The notes below the pieces were generated by a model, which made no database searches, was not told where the DNA came from, and saw nothing but the letters and a program-made list of their open reading frames with translations. A DNA stretch of 64,000 nucleotides from Roseivivax lentus (GTDB lineage: Bacteria; Pseudomonadota; Alphaproteobacteria; Rhodobacterales; Rhodobacteraceae): positions 310,001-374,000 of the forward strand of contig NZ_FTOQ01000002.1 of the NCBI RefSeq assembly GCF_900156805.1, in the 5' to 3' direction. Numbering within the stretch: the first letter of the stretch is position 1; each line of letters opens with the position of its first letter. The position numbers were made by a program, and so were the translations under genes. Below, piece after piece: positions 53,529 through 62,326 of the stretch.

Positions 53529-55313
53529 ATGGAGCTTTTTCAGTTCGGCCAGGAGACAGCCGCATATATCACCATGGGCGTGATCCTGGTGATGCTGGTG
53601 CTGTTCGTCTCCGAGCTCTACCCGGTGGAAGTGGTGGCCATGGGCGGTGTCGCGGCACTTCTGGTGCTGGGCATCCTGCCCTATGACAGCGCGCTGGCCG
53701 TGCTGTCGAACCCCGCGCCCTGGACCATCGCGGCGATGTTCATCGTCATGGGGGCGCTGGTGCGCACGGGGGCGCTCGATGCGTTCACCAGCTACGCGCA
53801 GGCCCGGGCGGAGCGGCACCCGAAGACCGCCATGCTCGGGATCATGGCGGTGGTGGTGCTGGCATCGGCCTTCATGAACAACACGCCCGTCGTGGTCGTC
53901 ATGCTGCCCATCTTCGTGCAATTGTCGCGCACGCTGGGCGTCGCGCCGTCGAAGCTGCTGATCCCGCTCAGCTATGCGGCGATCCTGGGCGGCACCCTCA
54001 CGCTGATCGGCACGTCCACGAACCTGCTCGTCGACGGTGTCGCGCGGGCCCGGGGCATGGAGCCCTTCACCATCTTCGAGATCACGCCGCTCGCCTTCGT
54101 GCTCGTGCTGGTGGGCATGGCCTACCTGTTCCTGCTGGGGCCGATCCTGCTGCCCGACCGCAAGAGCATGGCGGGCATGCTGTCGGACCGGTCGCGGATG
54201 AAATTCTTCACCGAGGTCGTGCTGCCGCCCGATTCCAACCTGATCGGGCGCGACGTGCTCAGCGTGCAGCTCTTCAAGCGCGACGGCGTGCGGCTGGTGG
54301 ACGTGATCCGCGGTGACGAGTCGCTCCGGCGCAACCTCAAGGATGTCAAACTGGCGGTCGGTGACCGGATCGTGCTGCGCACCCAGATGACCGAAATCCT
54401 GAGCCTGCAGCGCAACAAGTCGCTGAAGCGCGTCGATCAGGTCTCGTCGGTCGAGACCACGACGGTGGAGGCGCTCATTTCGCCGGGCTGCAAGATGGTG
54501 GGGCGGTCGCTGGGCGCGCTGCGCCTGCGGCGCCGGTTCGGGGTCTATCCGCTGGCCGTGCATCGCCGGAACCAGAATATCGGCCGCCAGCTCGACGATC
54601 TGGTGGTGCGGGTGGGGGACACCCTGCTGCTGGAAGGTGCGCCCGACGACATCAAACGGCTGGCGGACGAAATGGCGCTCGTCGATGTCGCGCGGCCCTC
54701 GGCGCGGGCGTTCCGGCGGGGACATGCGCCGCTGGCGCTGGGCGCGCTGGCGGGCATCGTGGTGCTTTCGGCCCTCGGCGTCGCGCCGATCCTGGCGCTT
54801 GCGGTCGTGGCGGTGGCGGTGGTGCTGCTGACCCGCTGCATCGATGCGGACGAGGCGTTCTCTTTCGTCGAGGGCCAGCTTCTGGCGCTGATCTTCGCCA
54901 TGCTCGCCATCGGCGCAGCGCTGGACGAGACCGGCGCGGTCGAGATGATCGCTGGCTGGGTGGCGCCCTGGATGGCGGGTCTCGACGGGATGTTCGTGGT
55001 TCTTGCGGTCTTCGGCCTGACGAGCCTTCTGACCGAGCTGGTCTCAAACAACGCGGTGGCGGTGGTGATGACGCCCATCGCCATATCGCTCGCCGAGGCG
55101 CTGGGCATCGATCCGCGCCCGCTGGTGATCGCGGTGATGGTCGCCGCGTCCTGCGCCTTCGCCACGCCCATCGGCTACCAGACCAACACGCTGGTCTACG
55201 GGCCGGGCGGCTACAGCTTCACCGATTTCCTGCGGGTGGGTGTTCCGATGAACATCCTGATCGGTGTCGTGGCCTCGGCCCTCATCCCGCTGATCTGGCC
55301 GCTGACCCCCTGA
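53529..55313 (+). CDS. DASS/SLC13-type transporter with RCK_C domains
   Basis: 594 residues from ATG 53529 (GGGAT upstream, weak). Membrane helices flank a soluble middle: N-terminal half with VALLVLGILPYD, IMAVVVLASAFMNNTPVVVVMLPIF (the N-N-T-P anion-site motif) and GGTLTLIGTSTNLLVDGVA; two TrkA-C/RCK_C regions (about 215-300 and 310-385; NLIGRDVLSVQLFKRDGVRLVDVIR; GVYPLAVHRRNQ); C-terminal half with LLTELVSNNAVAVVMTPIAISLA and GYQTNTLVYGPGGYSF. Such SLC13 proteins carry sulfate, C4-dicarboxylates or other anions by Na+ or H+ coupling. It precedes the GTA cluster by 174 bp. Confidence 0.88.
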   Translation: MELFQFGQETAAYITMGVILVMLVLFVSELYPVEVVAMGGVAALLVLGILPYDSALAVLSNPAPWTIAAMFIVMGALVRTGALDAFTSYAQARAERHPKTAMLGIMAVVVLASAFMNNTPVVVVMLPIFVQLSRTLGVAPSKLLIPLSYAAILGGTLTLIGTSTNLLVDGVARARGMEPFTIFEITPLAFVLVLVGMAYLFLLGPILLPDRKSMAGMLSDRSRMKFFTEVVLPPDSNLIGRDVLSVQLFKRDGVRLVDVIRGDESLRRNLKDVKLAVGDRIVLRTQMTEILSLQRNKSLKRVDQVSSVETTTVEALISPGCKMVGRSLGALRLRRRFGVYPLAVHRRNQNIGRQLDDLVVRVGDTLLLEGAPDDIKRLADEMALVDVARPSARAFRRGHAPLALGALAGIVVLSALGVAPILALAVVAVAVVLLTRCIDADEAFSFVEGQLLALIFAMLAIGAALDETGAVEMIAGWVAPWMAGLDGMFVVLAVFGLTSLLTELVSNNAVAVVMTPIAISLAEALGIDPRPLVIAVMVAASCAFATPIGYQTNTLVYGPGGYSFTDFLRVGVPMNILIGVVASALIPLIWPLTP

Positions 55314-55487
55314 TCGCCCGGGATTTCTAGCACTTGTCCAACCGCGCCGCGCGCGCCTGTAAGATATTCCGGACCCTTATTTCGTAGAACAGCATGGACA
55401 TCGTGCGAACGGTGCCTGCGCCCCGACGGCAACGCCCTTGCCGCGCCGCCGTGTGCGCATCGACCCCTTAACAAGGACCGAGCGGAA

Positions 55488-55835
55488 ATGAGTCTGATTA
55501 CCCCCGAAACACGAGCTTCGGCGCTGGAAGAGGAACGGCAAGAATTCCTCGAAACGCTGAAGGAATTGCGGGCGGCACTGAACGATCTCAAGACCAAGGT
55601 GCGCGCTGAACAGATGACGAGGGAGGATAAGGCCGAGGCCAAGCGGCTGCTCGAGGAAGCACGCTACTGGCTGCGGCAAGTGCGGGAAACGGAGGCGGAA
55701 CTTGTCAAAATCGAACGGGAAAAAGCCGGTATCCAGGGGTCCTGGGGACTCGATCTCGAAAAGTCCCGCGCCGAGATCCAGTGCCGCCTCGCGCGCCTGC
55801 CAAAATGCGGCTGCACGGGTGGCCTTGTTGACTGA
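55488..55835 (+). CDS. GTA gp1, small terminase-type packaging protein
   Basis: 115 residues with an AAGGA-like site upstream (AAGGACCGAGCGGAAATG). Residues 12-80 form a long charged helix, EEERQEFLETLKELRAALNDLKTKVRAEQMTREDKAEAKRLLEEARYWLRQVRETEAELVKIE, a coiled coil. By position and shape it corresponds to gene 1 of the Rhodobacter capsulatus GTA, regarded as the small terminase that recruits DNA to the large terminase without phage-like pac-site specificity. It begins the GTA cluster; the gap to the DASS gene (174 bp) should contain the cluster promoter. Its 3' end overlaps g2. Confidence 0.75.
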   Translation: MSLITPETRASALEEERQEFLETLKELRAALNDLKTKVRAEQMTREDKAEAKRLLEEARYWLRQVRETEAELVKIEREKAGIQGSWGLDLEKSRAEIQCRLARLPKCGCTGGLVD

Positions 55836-57096
55836 ACTGGGTCTCGGCACGCAGATCGCGCTGCCCTACCTCTTCGAAATCTGGGCGATGGAGCACCAGT
55901 TGCCGCCCGAGGGCCCCTGGAAGACCTGGGTCATCATGGGCGGGCGGGGCGCGGGCAAGACCCGCGCGGGCGCCGAATGGGTGCGCCGCCAGGTCGAGGG
56001 GGCACGCCCCCTCGATGCCGGTCGCTGCCGCCGCATCGCCCTTCTGGGCGAGACGCGCGATCAGGTCCGCGAGGTCATGATCTTCGGGGATAGCGGCATC
56101 CTCGCCTGCTGCCCGCCCGACCGGCGCCCGGTCTGGCAGGCGACGCGGCATTGCCTCGTCTGGCCCAACGGCGCCGAGGCGATGGCGTTCTCCGCGCATG
56201 AGCCCGAAGCGCTGCGCGGCCCGCAATTCGACGGCGCCTGGGCAGACGAACTGGCGAAGTGGAAAAAGGGCCAAGCGGTCTGGGACATGCTGCAATTCAG
56301 TCTCAGGCTGGGGCAGGATCCGCGGGTCTGCGTGACCACGACGCCGCGCAACGCGTCCGTCCTGAAGGAGCTTCTGACCCGCAAGAGCACCGTGGTCACC
56401 CATGCCGCGACCGAGGCGAACCGCGCCAACCTTGCGCCGTCGTTCCTCGAGGAGGTGCGCGCGCGATACGGCGACACGCGGCTCGGCCGGCAGGAGCTGG
56501 ACGGTCTGCTGATCGAAGAGGCGGAGGGCGCGCTGTGGACGGCGGCGATGATCGAGTCGGGACACATCGCCAAGGTGCCGCCGCTGGTGCGTATCGTCGT
56601 GGCGGTCGATCCGCCGACCACGGCGCATGTGGGGTCGGATGCCTGCGGGATCGTGGTGGCCGGGCTGACGCATGAGGGCAACGCGGTCGTGCTCGAGGAT
56701 GCCACGGTTCAGGGCGTCCGCCCGGCCGCCTGGGCGGAGGCGGCCATCGCGGCGATGGCGCGCTGGGACGCGGACAGGCTCGTGGCCGAGGTCAATCAGG
56801 GCGGCGACATGGTCGAGGAAGTTCTGCGCACCGTCGATCCGAACGTGGCGGTGACCAAGGTGCACGCGGCGCGCGGCAAGACCGCCCGGGCCGAACCGGT
56901 GGCCGCGCTTTACGAACGCGGGCGCGTGCAGCATCTACGCGGCCTCGGCATCCTCGAAGAGCAGATGTGCCGCATGACGCAGGCGGGATACGACGGCGCA
57001 GGCTCGCCCGACAGGGTCGATGCGCTGGTCTGGGCGCTGACCGATCTGATGCTGCGCAACACCAGAACGGCGCGTCCGGGCCTGCGGGGGCTGTAG
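55819..57096 (+). CDS. GTA gp2, large terminase
   Basis: 425 residues counted from GTG 55819 (TTG 55828 is possible), overlapping g1. It packages DNA into heads. ATPase: Walker A MGGRGAGKTRAGAEW (about 40-54), the FSAHEPEALRGPQFDGAWADELAKW block with Walker B (A-D-E), and coupling motif TTTPRNASVLKEL. Nuclease: VAVDPPTTAHVGSDACGIVVAG, LVAEVNQGGDMVEEVL and SPDRVDALVWALTDL provide the acidic RNase-H-fold residues. This matches Terminase_6/GTA TerL. In GTAs it packages random host DNA by the headful. Confidence 0.95.
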   Translation: MALLTELGLGTQIALPYLFEIWAMEHQLPPEGPWKTWVIMGGRGAGKTRAGAEWVRRQVEGARPLDAGRCRRIALLGETRDQVREVMIFGDSGILACCPPDRRPVWQATRHCLVWPNGAEAMAFSAHEPEALRGPQFDGAWADELAKWKKGQAVWDMLQFSLRLGQDPRVCVTTTPRNASVLKELLTRKSTVVTHAATEANRANLAPSFLEEVRARYGDTRLGRQELDGLLIEEAEGALWTAAMIESGHIAKVPPLVRIVVAVDPPTTAHVGSDACGIVVAGLTHEGNAVVLEDATVQGVRPAAWAEAAIAAMARWDADRLVAEVNQGGDMVEEVLRTVDPNVAVTKVHAARGKTARAEPVAALYERGRVQHLRGLGILEEQMCRMTQAGYDGAGSPDRVDALVWALTDLMLRNTRTARPGLRGL

Positions 57097-57264
57097 AAAA
57101 CGCCTCGCCGTTGCGTGCGGCCCCCCTCGGGCGGTCGCACGCCTCAAGGGCCATTAAGACCCCGTCGTTACACCTTCATTCAACGGCAGACGGGCCTCCC
57201 CGACGCCACGACACGAACCGGCTTCGGGCTCAGGCCCGCTGCCAGCAACCAGGAGTGCGCCCGC

Positions 57265-58452
57265 ATGGTGTTTCAGCTTTTTCGTGGCCCGGCCCAGCCC
57301 GCGATCCCCGAGACCAAGGCATCCGCCACCGGTCCTGTCATCGCCTATGCCAGCTCGGGCCGCGTCGCCTGGAGCCCGCGGGATACCGTGTCGCTGACCA
57401 AGACCGGCTTTTCCGGAAACCCGGTGGGCTTTCGCGCGGTCAAGCTGATCGCCGAGGCCGCCGCCGCGCTGCCGCTGGTCCTGCAGGACGCGGAGCGGCG
57501 CTATGACATGCACCCCGCGCTGAGCCTGCTGACCAATCCCAATCCCGGCCAGGGGCGGGCGGAGCTGCTGGAGGCGCTTTACGGCCAGCTTCTTCTCTCC
57601 GGCGATGGATATCTCGAGGCGGTCAATGGCGGCACGACCGGCCTGCCTTTCGAGCTGCATGTCCTGCGTTCGGACCGGATGCGGCTGATCCCGGGCAATG
57701 ACGGCTGGCCCGTCGCCTACGAATACAGCGTCGGCGCGCGCAAGCACCGCTTCGACATGACCGGTGAGACAGCGCCCATCTGCCACATCAAGTCATTCAA
57801 CCCGCAGGACGACCATTACGGCCTGTCGCCGATGCAGGCGGCGGCGCAGGCGCTCGACGTGCACAATTCCGCGTCGCGCTGGTCGAAGGGGCTTCTGGAC
57901 AACGCGGCGCGACCATCGGGGGCGATCGTCTATAGCGGCGGGGACGGTTACGGCACGCTCTCGCCCGAGCAATACGACCGGCTCGTGGGCGAGATGGAGG
58001 CCCATCACATGGGCGCGCGCAATGCGGGCCGTCCGATGCTGCTCGAAGGCGGGCTCGACTGGAAACCGATGGGCTTTTCGCCTTCGGACATGGAATTCCA
58101 CAAGTCCAAGGAGGCCGCCGCGCGCGAAATCGCGGTCGCGTTCGGGGTGCCGCCGATGCTGCTCGGCATTCCCGGCGAGGCGACCTTCGCCAATTACCAG
58201 GAAGCGCACCGGGCCTTTTACCGCCTGACGGTGCTGCCCTTGGCCACCCGTGTCGCGGCGACGCTCGGCACCTGGCTTTCGGCGCAATCGGGCGAGGCGT
58301 TCGAGCTGAAGCCCGATCTCGATCAGGTCTCGGCGCTTGCCGCCGAGCGGGACCAGCAATGGGCCCGGGTCGCAGGCGCCGATTTCCTGAGCGCGGAGGA
58401 AAAGCGCCGCATCCTAGGTCTGCCTCCGCTGGCGGAGCCCGGGAATGAATGA
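57265..58452 (+). CDS. GTA gp3, portal protein
   Basis: 395 residues from ATG 57265, with AGGAG upstream; the frame extends back to 57115 but lacks family resemblance. It is an HK97-type portal that forms the dodecameric DNA gate at the head vertex. Typical stretches: VSLTKTGFSGNPVGFRAVKLIAEAAAALPLVL, HPALSLLTNPNPGQGRAELLEALYGQLLLSGDGYLE, PSGAIVYSGG, GRPMLLEGGLDWKPMGFSPSDMEFHKSKEAAAREIAVAFGVPPMLLGIPGEATFANYQEAHRAFY. The last motif (P-P-x-L-x-G-x-x-x-x-x-T-y-x-N) is diagnostic. Overlaps g3.5 by 8 bp. Confidence 0.95.
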   Translation: MVFQLFRGPAQPAIPETKASATGPVIAYASSGRVAWSPRDTVSLTKTGFSGNPVGFRAVKLIAEAAAALPLVLQDAERRYDMHPALSLLTNPNPGQGRAELLEALYGQLLLSGDGYLEAVNGGTTGLPFELHVLRSDRMRLIPGNDGWPVAYEYSVGARKHRFDMTGETAPICHIKSFNPQDDHYGLSPMQAAAQALDVHNSASRWSKGLLDNAARPSGAIVYSGGDGYGTLSPEQYDRLVGEMEAHHMGARNAGRPMLLEGGLDWKPMGFSPSDMEFHKSKEAAAREIAVAFGVPPMLLGIPGEATFANYQEAHRAFYRLTVLPLATRVAATLGTWLSAQSGEAFELKPDLDQVSALAAERDQQWARVAGADFLSAEEKRRILGLPPLAEPGNE

Positions 58453-58672
58453 GCCGCGCATCACCCCCGAACGGTTCGAATGCGCGCCGGGCCTAAGGCT
58501 CGAGGCCCATGAGCGGCTGTCGGACCTGCAATTCCGCAACCTCGCGGCGCGGCTCGACCGGATCGAGGCGTTGATGGAGCGGCTCGAACGCCGGCTCTGG
58601 CTCGCCGTCTACGGGGTCATGGCCACCATCGCCGCGCAAGGCGTGCAGGGTCTGATGAGTGTCACGCCCTGA
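58445..58672 (+). CDS. GTA gp3.5, small head-formation protein
   Basis: 75 residues overlapping g3 and lying before the protease gene, the same place as R. capsulatus g3.5. The body is a helix (LRLEAHERLSDLQFRNLAARLDRIEALMERLERRLW) with heptad spacing, then a single hydrophobic stretch LAVYGVMATIAAQGVQGLM. Membrane attachment or head-vertex packing is possible. The product is described in GTA annotation only as a head-formation protein with a predicted membrane helix. Confidence 0.78.
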   Translation: MNEPRITPERFECAPGLRLEAHERLSDLQFRNLAARLDRIEALMERLERRLWLAVYGVMATIAAQGVQGLMSVTP

Positions 58673-58697
58673 CGGGCCAAGGAAGCTGGAGAGAGAC

Positions 58698-59240
58698 ATG
58701 GAACTGGAACACAAGCTCTGCCGCTTCGAGGCGGAAGTGACGGTCAGGGACGGCATGCAGCTCGAGGGTTATGCCTCGCGCTTCGGCGCCTGCGACCAGG
58801 GCGGCGACGTCGTGGCCAAGGGCGCCTATGCCGCCTCGCTGAAGCGTCTGGGTGCGGAGGGCCGCGCGGTCAAGATGCTCTGGCAGCACGATCCCGCCCA
58901 GCCCATCGGCATCTGGGACGAGGTGCGCGAGGACGCCACCGGCCTCTGGGTCAAGGGACGCCTCCTCGAGGGCGTCGCGCGGGCCAAGGAGGCCGCCGCC
59001 TTGATCGAGGCGGGCGCCATCGACGGGTTGTCCATCGGCTACCGCACCTTGCGGGCCACCAAGAATGACAAGGGCCAGCGGGTCCTTACGGAACTGGAGC
59101 TTTGGGAAGTGTCCCTCGTGACCTTCCCGATGCTGCCCAGTGCGCGGGTCGCGGGGAAGGGGGACCACCCCGACGACGCGGCCTGGCGCGAACTGGCACG
59201 GACCATCGAAGGTCTGCGCCTTGACATGGCGGGCGGCTGA
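58698..59240 (+). CDS. GTA gp4, HK97-type prohead protease
   Basis: 180 residues from ATG 58698, with GGAGAG about 7 bases upstream. It is a serine protease of the U35/S78 prohead family: LEGYASRFGACDQGGDVVAKGAYAASLKRLG, catalytic His in VKMLWQHDPAQPIGIWDE (about 66-83), catalytic Ser in GAIDGLSIGYRT (about 107-118), and LWEVSLVTFPMLPSARV with the supporting Glu/Ser. It should cleave the N-terminal scaffold segment of gp5 during head maturation. It is followed 34 bp later by g5. Confidence 0.93.
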   Translation: MELEHKLCRFEAEVTVRDGMQLEGYASRFGACDQGGDVVAKGAYAASLKRLGAEGRAVKMLWQHDPAQPIGIWDEVREDATGLWVKGRLLEGVARAKEAAALIEAGAIDGLSIGYRTLRATKNDKGQRVLTELELWEVSLVTFPMLPSARVAGKGDHPDDAAWRELARTIEGLRLDMAGG

Positions 59241-59274
59241 CGCGCGCCGGGACGAAAACGGGACCGAACAGCAC

Positions 59275-60456
59275 ATGACACAAGCCGAGAACACGTCTCG
59301 GACCGGGGAAGATGCGTCTCCGGTCGTCCAGGTTGGCACCGCGATGGCGGGGTTCGCCCAGGACATCAAGGCCATGCGGGCCGACCTCTATGGACAACTC
59401 AAAGCACAGGAAGAGCGACTGACCATGCTTGATCGTAAATCCGCCATCAAGGCGGCCCGGCCCGCGCTTGCCAGCGCCGGCGACACCGAAGCCCCCCACC
59501 AGAAGGCGTTCAACGCCTATCTGCGCACCGGCGATGACGACGGCCTGCGCGGCCTCGAACTCGAGGGCAAGGCGATGTCCACTGCGGTGAATTCCGACGG
59601 TGGCTACCTCGTCGACCCGCAGACCTCCGAGACCATCGCCTCGGTTCTGGCGGGCGCGGGTTCGATCCGGGCCGTGGCCAGCGTCGTCAACGTGGAGGCC
59701 ACCTCCTACGACGTGCTGATCGACCGTAACGATGCGGGCGCGGGCTGGGCCAACGAGACCGCGGGCAGCATCGAAACCGGTACGCCCACGATCGAGCGGA
59801 TCTCGATCCCGCTTTATGAGCTGAACGCGATGCCCAAGGCCTCGCAGCGCCTGCTCGACGACAGCGCCTTCGACGTGGAAGCCTGGCTCGCCGGTCGGAT
59901 CGCCGACAAGTTCTCGCGCGCCGAGGCCGCGGCCTTCATCTCGGGCGACGGGGCGGACAAGCCCAAGGGCATCCTGACCCACCCGCAGGTCGACAACGAT
60001 CTCTGGGCCTGGGGGTCCATCGGCACCGTGGCCACGGGCGCGGCCGCCGATATCGGCGACGGCGATGCGCTGATCGGCCTCGTCTACGCGCTGGGTGCCG
60101 AATACCGCGCCAATGCGGCCTTCGTGATGAACTCGAAGACCGCGGGCGCGCTGCGCAAGCTCAAGGATGCCGACGGCCGCCACCTGTGGTCCGACGGTTT
60201 CGCCAGCGGCGAGCCCGCGCGCCTTCTGGGCTACCGCGTGGTGATCGCCGAGGACATGCCCGACATCGGCGCCGGTGCCACGCCCATCGCCTTCGGCGAT
60301 TTCGGCGCGGGCTACACCATCGCCGAGCGGCCCGACCTGCGCATCCTGCGCGATCCGTTCAGCGCCAAGCCGCATGTGCTGTTCTACGCCACCAAGCGCG
60401 TGGGCGGAGACGTGTCGGATTTCGCCGCGATCAAGCTTCTGGTCTGCGCGGTCTGA
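59275..60456 (+). CDS. GTA gp5, major capsid protein (HK97 fold)
   Basis: 393 residues from ATG 59275. The N-terminal about 100 residues are a helical scaffold (delta) domain, MRADLYGQLKAQEERLTMLDRKSAIKA. The conserved mature start follows GLELEGK (Lys99) with AMSTAVNSDGGYLVDPQTSETI, so cleavage by gp4 near residues 99-101 is likely (inferred). Later blocks PLYELNAMPKASQRLLDDSAFDVEAWLAGRIADKFSRAEAAAFISGDGADKPKGIL, VMNSKTAGALRKLKDADGRHLW and PARLLGYRVVIAEDMPDI are typical of GTA and HK97-like capsids. It forms the small GTA head. Confidence 0.97.
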   Translation: MTQAENTSRTGEDASPVVQVGTAMAGFAQDIKAMRADLYGQLKAQEERLTMLDRKSAIKAARPALASAGDTEAPHQKAFNAYLRTGDDDGLRGLELEGKAMSTAVNSDGGYLVDPQTSETIASVLAGAGSIRAVASVVNVEATSYDVLIDRNDAGAGWANETAGSIETGTPTIERISIPLYELNAMPKASQRLLDDSAFDVEAWLAGRIADKFSRAEAAAFISGDGADKPKGILTHPQVDNDLWAWGSIGTVATGAAADIGDGDALIGLVYALGAEYRANAAFVMNSKTAGALRKLKDADGRHLWSDGFASGEPARLLGYRVVIAEDMPDIGAGATPIAFGDFGAGYTIAERPDLRILRDPFSAKPHVLFYATKRVGGDVSDFAAIKLLVCAV

Positions 60457-60546
60457 ACGACGCCGTGAGCGGGCGGCGGACATCGTGCCGCCGCCTGTTG
60501 GGAAAGCCGGTCATCCGGCGGGGATGCAGAGCGGAGACGAAGACCC

Positions 60547-61140
60547 ATGATGCTGACCGAAGAGACACTCGTGCCGGATACGGCCCTTCCCGTGGATGGC
60601 CTGAAGCGGCATCTCAGGATGGGGTCGGGCTTCGCCGAGGACGACGTGCAGGACGCGGTCCTGACGGGGTTCCTGCGCGCCGCCATGGCCGTGATCGAGG
60701 GCCGCACCGCCAAGACGCTGCTGGCCCGCGACTTTCTGCTCAGCGTGTCGCGCTGGGCCGCGCCCGACGCGCAGCCGCTCGGCACCGCACCGGTGCAGAC
60801 GCTGGGCAGCGTGACGCTGATCGACCGGCACGGCACGTCGAGCCTTGTCGCCCCCACCGCCTACCGGCTGGAACGGGACGCGCAGGTGCCGCGGCTGCGT
60901 TCCATCGCCAGCTGCCTGCCGGGCATTCCCGCAGGCGGCAGCGCCGAGGTTCGCTTCACCGCCGGGTATGTCGCCGAGTTCGGCGATCTGCCCGCGGACC
61001 TGGCGCAGGCGGTGCTTCTGCTGGCCGCACATTACTACGAATACCGCGACGAGACCGCGCTGGGCGAGGGCTGCATGCCCTTCGGTGTGACCGCGCTTCT
61101 GGCGCGCTACCGCCCCGTGCGGATCGGATTCGGCGCATGA
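60547..61140 (+). CDS. GTA gp6, head-tail connector (adaptor)
   Basis: 197 residues, mostly helical, with a GGAG site upstream and a second Met three bases in. LKRHLRMGSGFAEDDVQDAVLTGFLRAAMAVIEGRTAKTLLARDFLLSVSRWAAPDAQPLGTAPVQ is the phage gp6-like (phiE125 gp8) connector domain; LPADLAQAVLLLAAHYYEYRDETALGE closes it. In R. capsulatus GTA the gene 6 product forms the adaptor ring below the portal. Its stop overlaps g7 by ATGA. Confidence 0.88.
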   Translation: MMLTEETLVPDTALPVDGLKRHLRMGSGFAEDDVQDAVLTGFLRAAMAVIEGRTAKTLLARDFLLSVSRWAAPDAQPLGTAPVQTLGSVTLIDRHGTSSLVAPTAYRLERDAQVPRLRSIASCLPGIPAGGSAEVRFTAGYVAEFGDLPADLAQAVLLLAAHYYEYRDETALGEGCMPFGVTALLARYRPVRIGFGA

Positions 61141-61475
61141 GCGGCGTGCGGCTGAACCGCCGTCTGACGCTGGAGCGCGAGGCGGCCGTGCCGGATGGCG
61201 CGGGCGGACGCAGCGCGGCCTGGGCGGCGCTCGGCACGATCTGGGGCGAGATGACGCCGCGCTCGGGCCGGGAGACGGCGATCGAGACCGGCACGCTGTC
61301 GCGCGCGGGCTACCGGGTGAAGGTGCGGGCGCTGCCCGAGGGCCATGGCGCCCGGCCCCGCGCGGGCGACCGGTTTCGCACCGGCACGCGGCTTTTCGAT
61401 ATCCGCGCGGTCCAGGAGGCCGGCCCCGCCGCGCGATACCTGATCTGCACCGTCGAGGAAGAGGTGACGCCATGA
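61137..61475 (+). CDS. GTA gp7, head-tail stopper
   Basis: 112 residues of the SPP1 gp16/head-closure type (beta-barrel): RLNRRLTLEREAAVPDGAGGRSAAWAALGTIWGEMTPRSGRETAIETGTLSRAGYRVKVRALPEG, then FRTGTRLFDIRAVQEAGPAARYLICTVEEE. The W-x-x-(L/V)-G-T-x-W-G-x-(M/I) strand and F-x-I-x-x-(I/V) turn are family signs. It closes the packaged head in GTA particles. It is coupled by ATGA to g6 and to g8. Confidence 0.88.
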   Translation: MSGVRLNRRLTLEREAAVPDGAGGRSAAWAALGTIWGEMTPRSGRETAIETGTLSRAGYRVKVRALPEGHGARPRAGDRFRTGTRLFDIRAVQEAGPAARYLICTVEEEVTP

Positions 61476-61879
61476 GCTATGCCCTGTCCGACGCGCTGCA
61501 GGAGGCGCTTTACACCGCGCTTTCCAGCGATCCGGGTCTCGCCCTCGAGGTGGGGGGGCATGTCTATGACGCCCTGCCCACCGGGCCGTTGCCGGAGCTG
61601 TACGTCGCGCTTGGCCCCGAGAAGGTGCGCGATGCCTCCGACATGGGCGCCCACGGCGCCTGGCATGACCTTTCGGTGATCGTATCGACCGATGCGGCGG
61701 GCTTTCGCAGCGCCAAGCGCGCCGCGGCGGCGATCTGCGACGTGCTCGACGACGCGGCGCTGCCGATGACGCGCGGACGGCTCGTCAGCCTGCGCTTCCT
61801 CAAGGCCGACGCCAAGCGCCGGTCCGGCGATACCCGCCGCATCGAGATGATCTTCCGCGCCCGCGTGGACGACGAGTGA
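61472..61879 (+). CDS. GTA gp8, tail terminator (DUF3168)
   Basis: 135 residues, DUF3168: ALSDALQEALYTALSSDPGLALEVGGHVYDALPTGPLPELYVALGPEKVRDASDMGAHGAWHDLSVIVSTDAAGFRSAKRAAAAICDVLDDAALPMTRGRLVSLRFLKADAKRRSGDTRRIEMIFRARVDD. The family's Y-D-x-x-P and W-x-x-x-(L/V)-x-V segments are present. The product caps the tail tube at the head end in GTAs and many siphophages. ATGA overlap with g7; 23 bp to g9. Confidence 0.9.
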   Translation: MSYALSDALQEALYTALSSDPGLALEVGGHVYDALPTGPLPELYVALGPEKVRDASDMGAHGAWHDLSVIVSTDAAGFRSAKRAAAAICDVLDDAALPMTRGRLVSLRFLKADAKRRSGDTRRIEMIFRARVDDE

Positions 61880-61902
61880 ACCCTTAGAACGGAGTGACGG
61901 AC

Positions 61903-62322
61903 ATGGTTGCCCAGAATGGCAAGGACCTACTGATCAAGGTGGATCTGACCGGCGACGGACAGTTCCACACCATGGCGGGCCTGCGCGCGACGCGGATCAG
62001 CTTCAACGCCGAGCAGGTCGACGTGACCTCGCTCGAAAGCCAGGGCGGCTGGCGCGAGCTGCTGAGCGGGGCGGGCGTGCGCACCGCGGCGATCTCGGGC
62101 TCGGGCATCTTCCGCGATGCCGATACCGACGAGCGCGCGCGGCAGATCTTCTTCGCGGGCGAGACGCCGCAATTCCAGGTGGTGATCCCGGATTTCGGCA
62201 CCGTGACGGGACCGTTCCAGGTCACCGGGCTCGAATATGCGGGCACCCATGACGGCGAGGCCACCTACGAGGTCTCGATGGCCTCGGCCGGTGTCGTGAA
62301 CTTCGTCGCGGCGGCGAGCTGA
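61903..62322 (+). CDS. GTA gp9, major tail (tube) protein
   Basis: 139 residues from ATG 61903, with GGAG 8 bases upstream; an in-frame GTG at 61894 overlaps that site. It is of the tail-tube beta-sandwich type: GKDLLIKVDLTGDGQFHTMAGLRATRISFNAEQVDVTSLESQGGWRELLSGAGVRTAAISGSGIFRDADTDERARQIFF and FGTVTGPFQVTGLEYAGTHDGEATYEVSMASAGVVNFV. The D-V-T-(S/N)-x-(E/D)-S and G-x-G-x-F-x-D motifs are those of GTA and TP901-like tube proteins. Hexameric rings of this protein form the tail. Confidence 0.93.
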   Translation: MVAQNGKDLLIKVDLTGDGQFHTMAGLRATRISFNAEQVDVTSLESQGGWRELLSGAGVRTAAISGSGIFRDADTDERARQIFFAGETPQFQVVIPDFGTVTGPFQVTGLEYAGTHDGEATYEVSMASAGVVNFVAAAS

Positions 62323-62326
62323 GCGC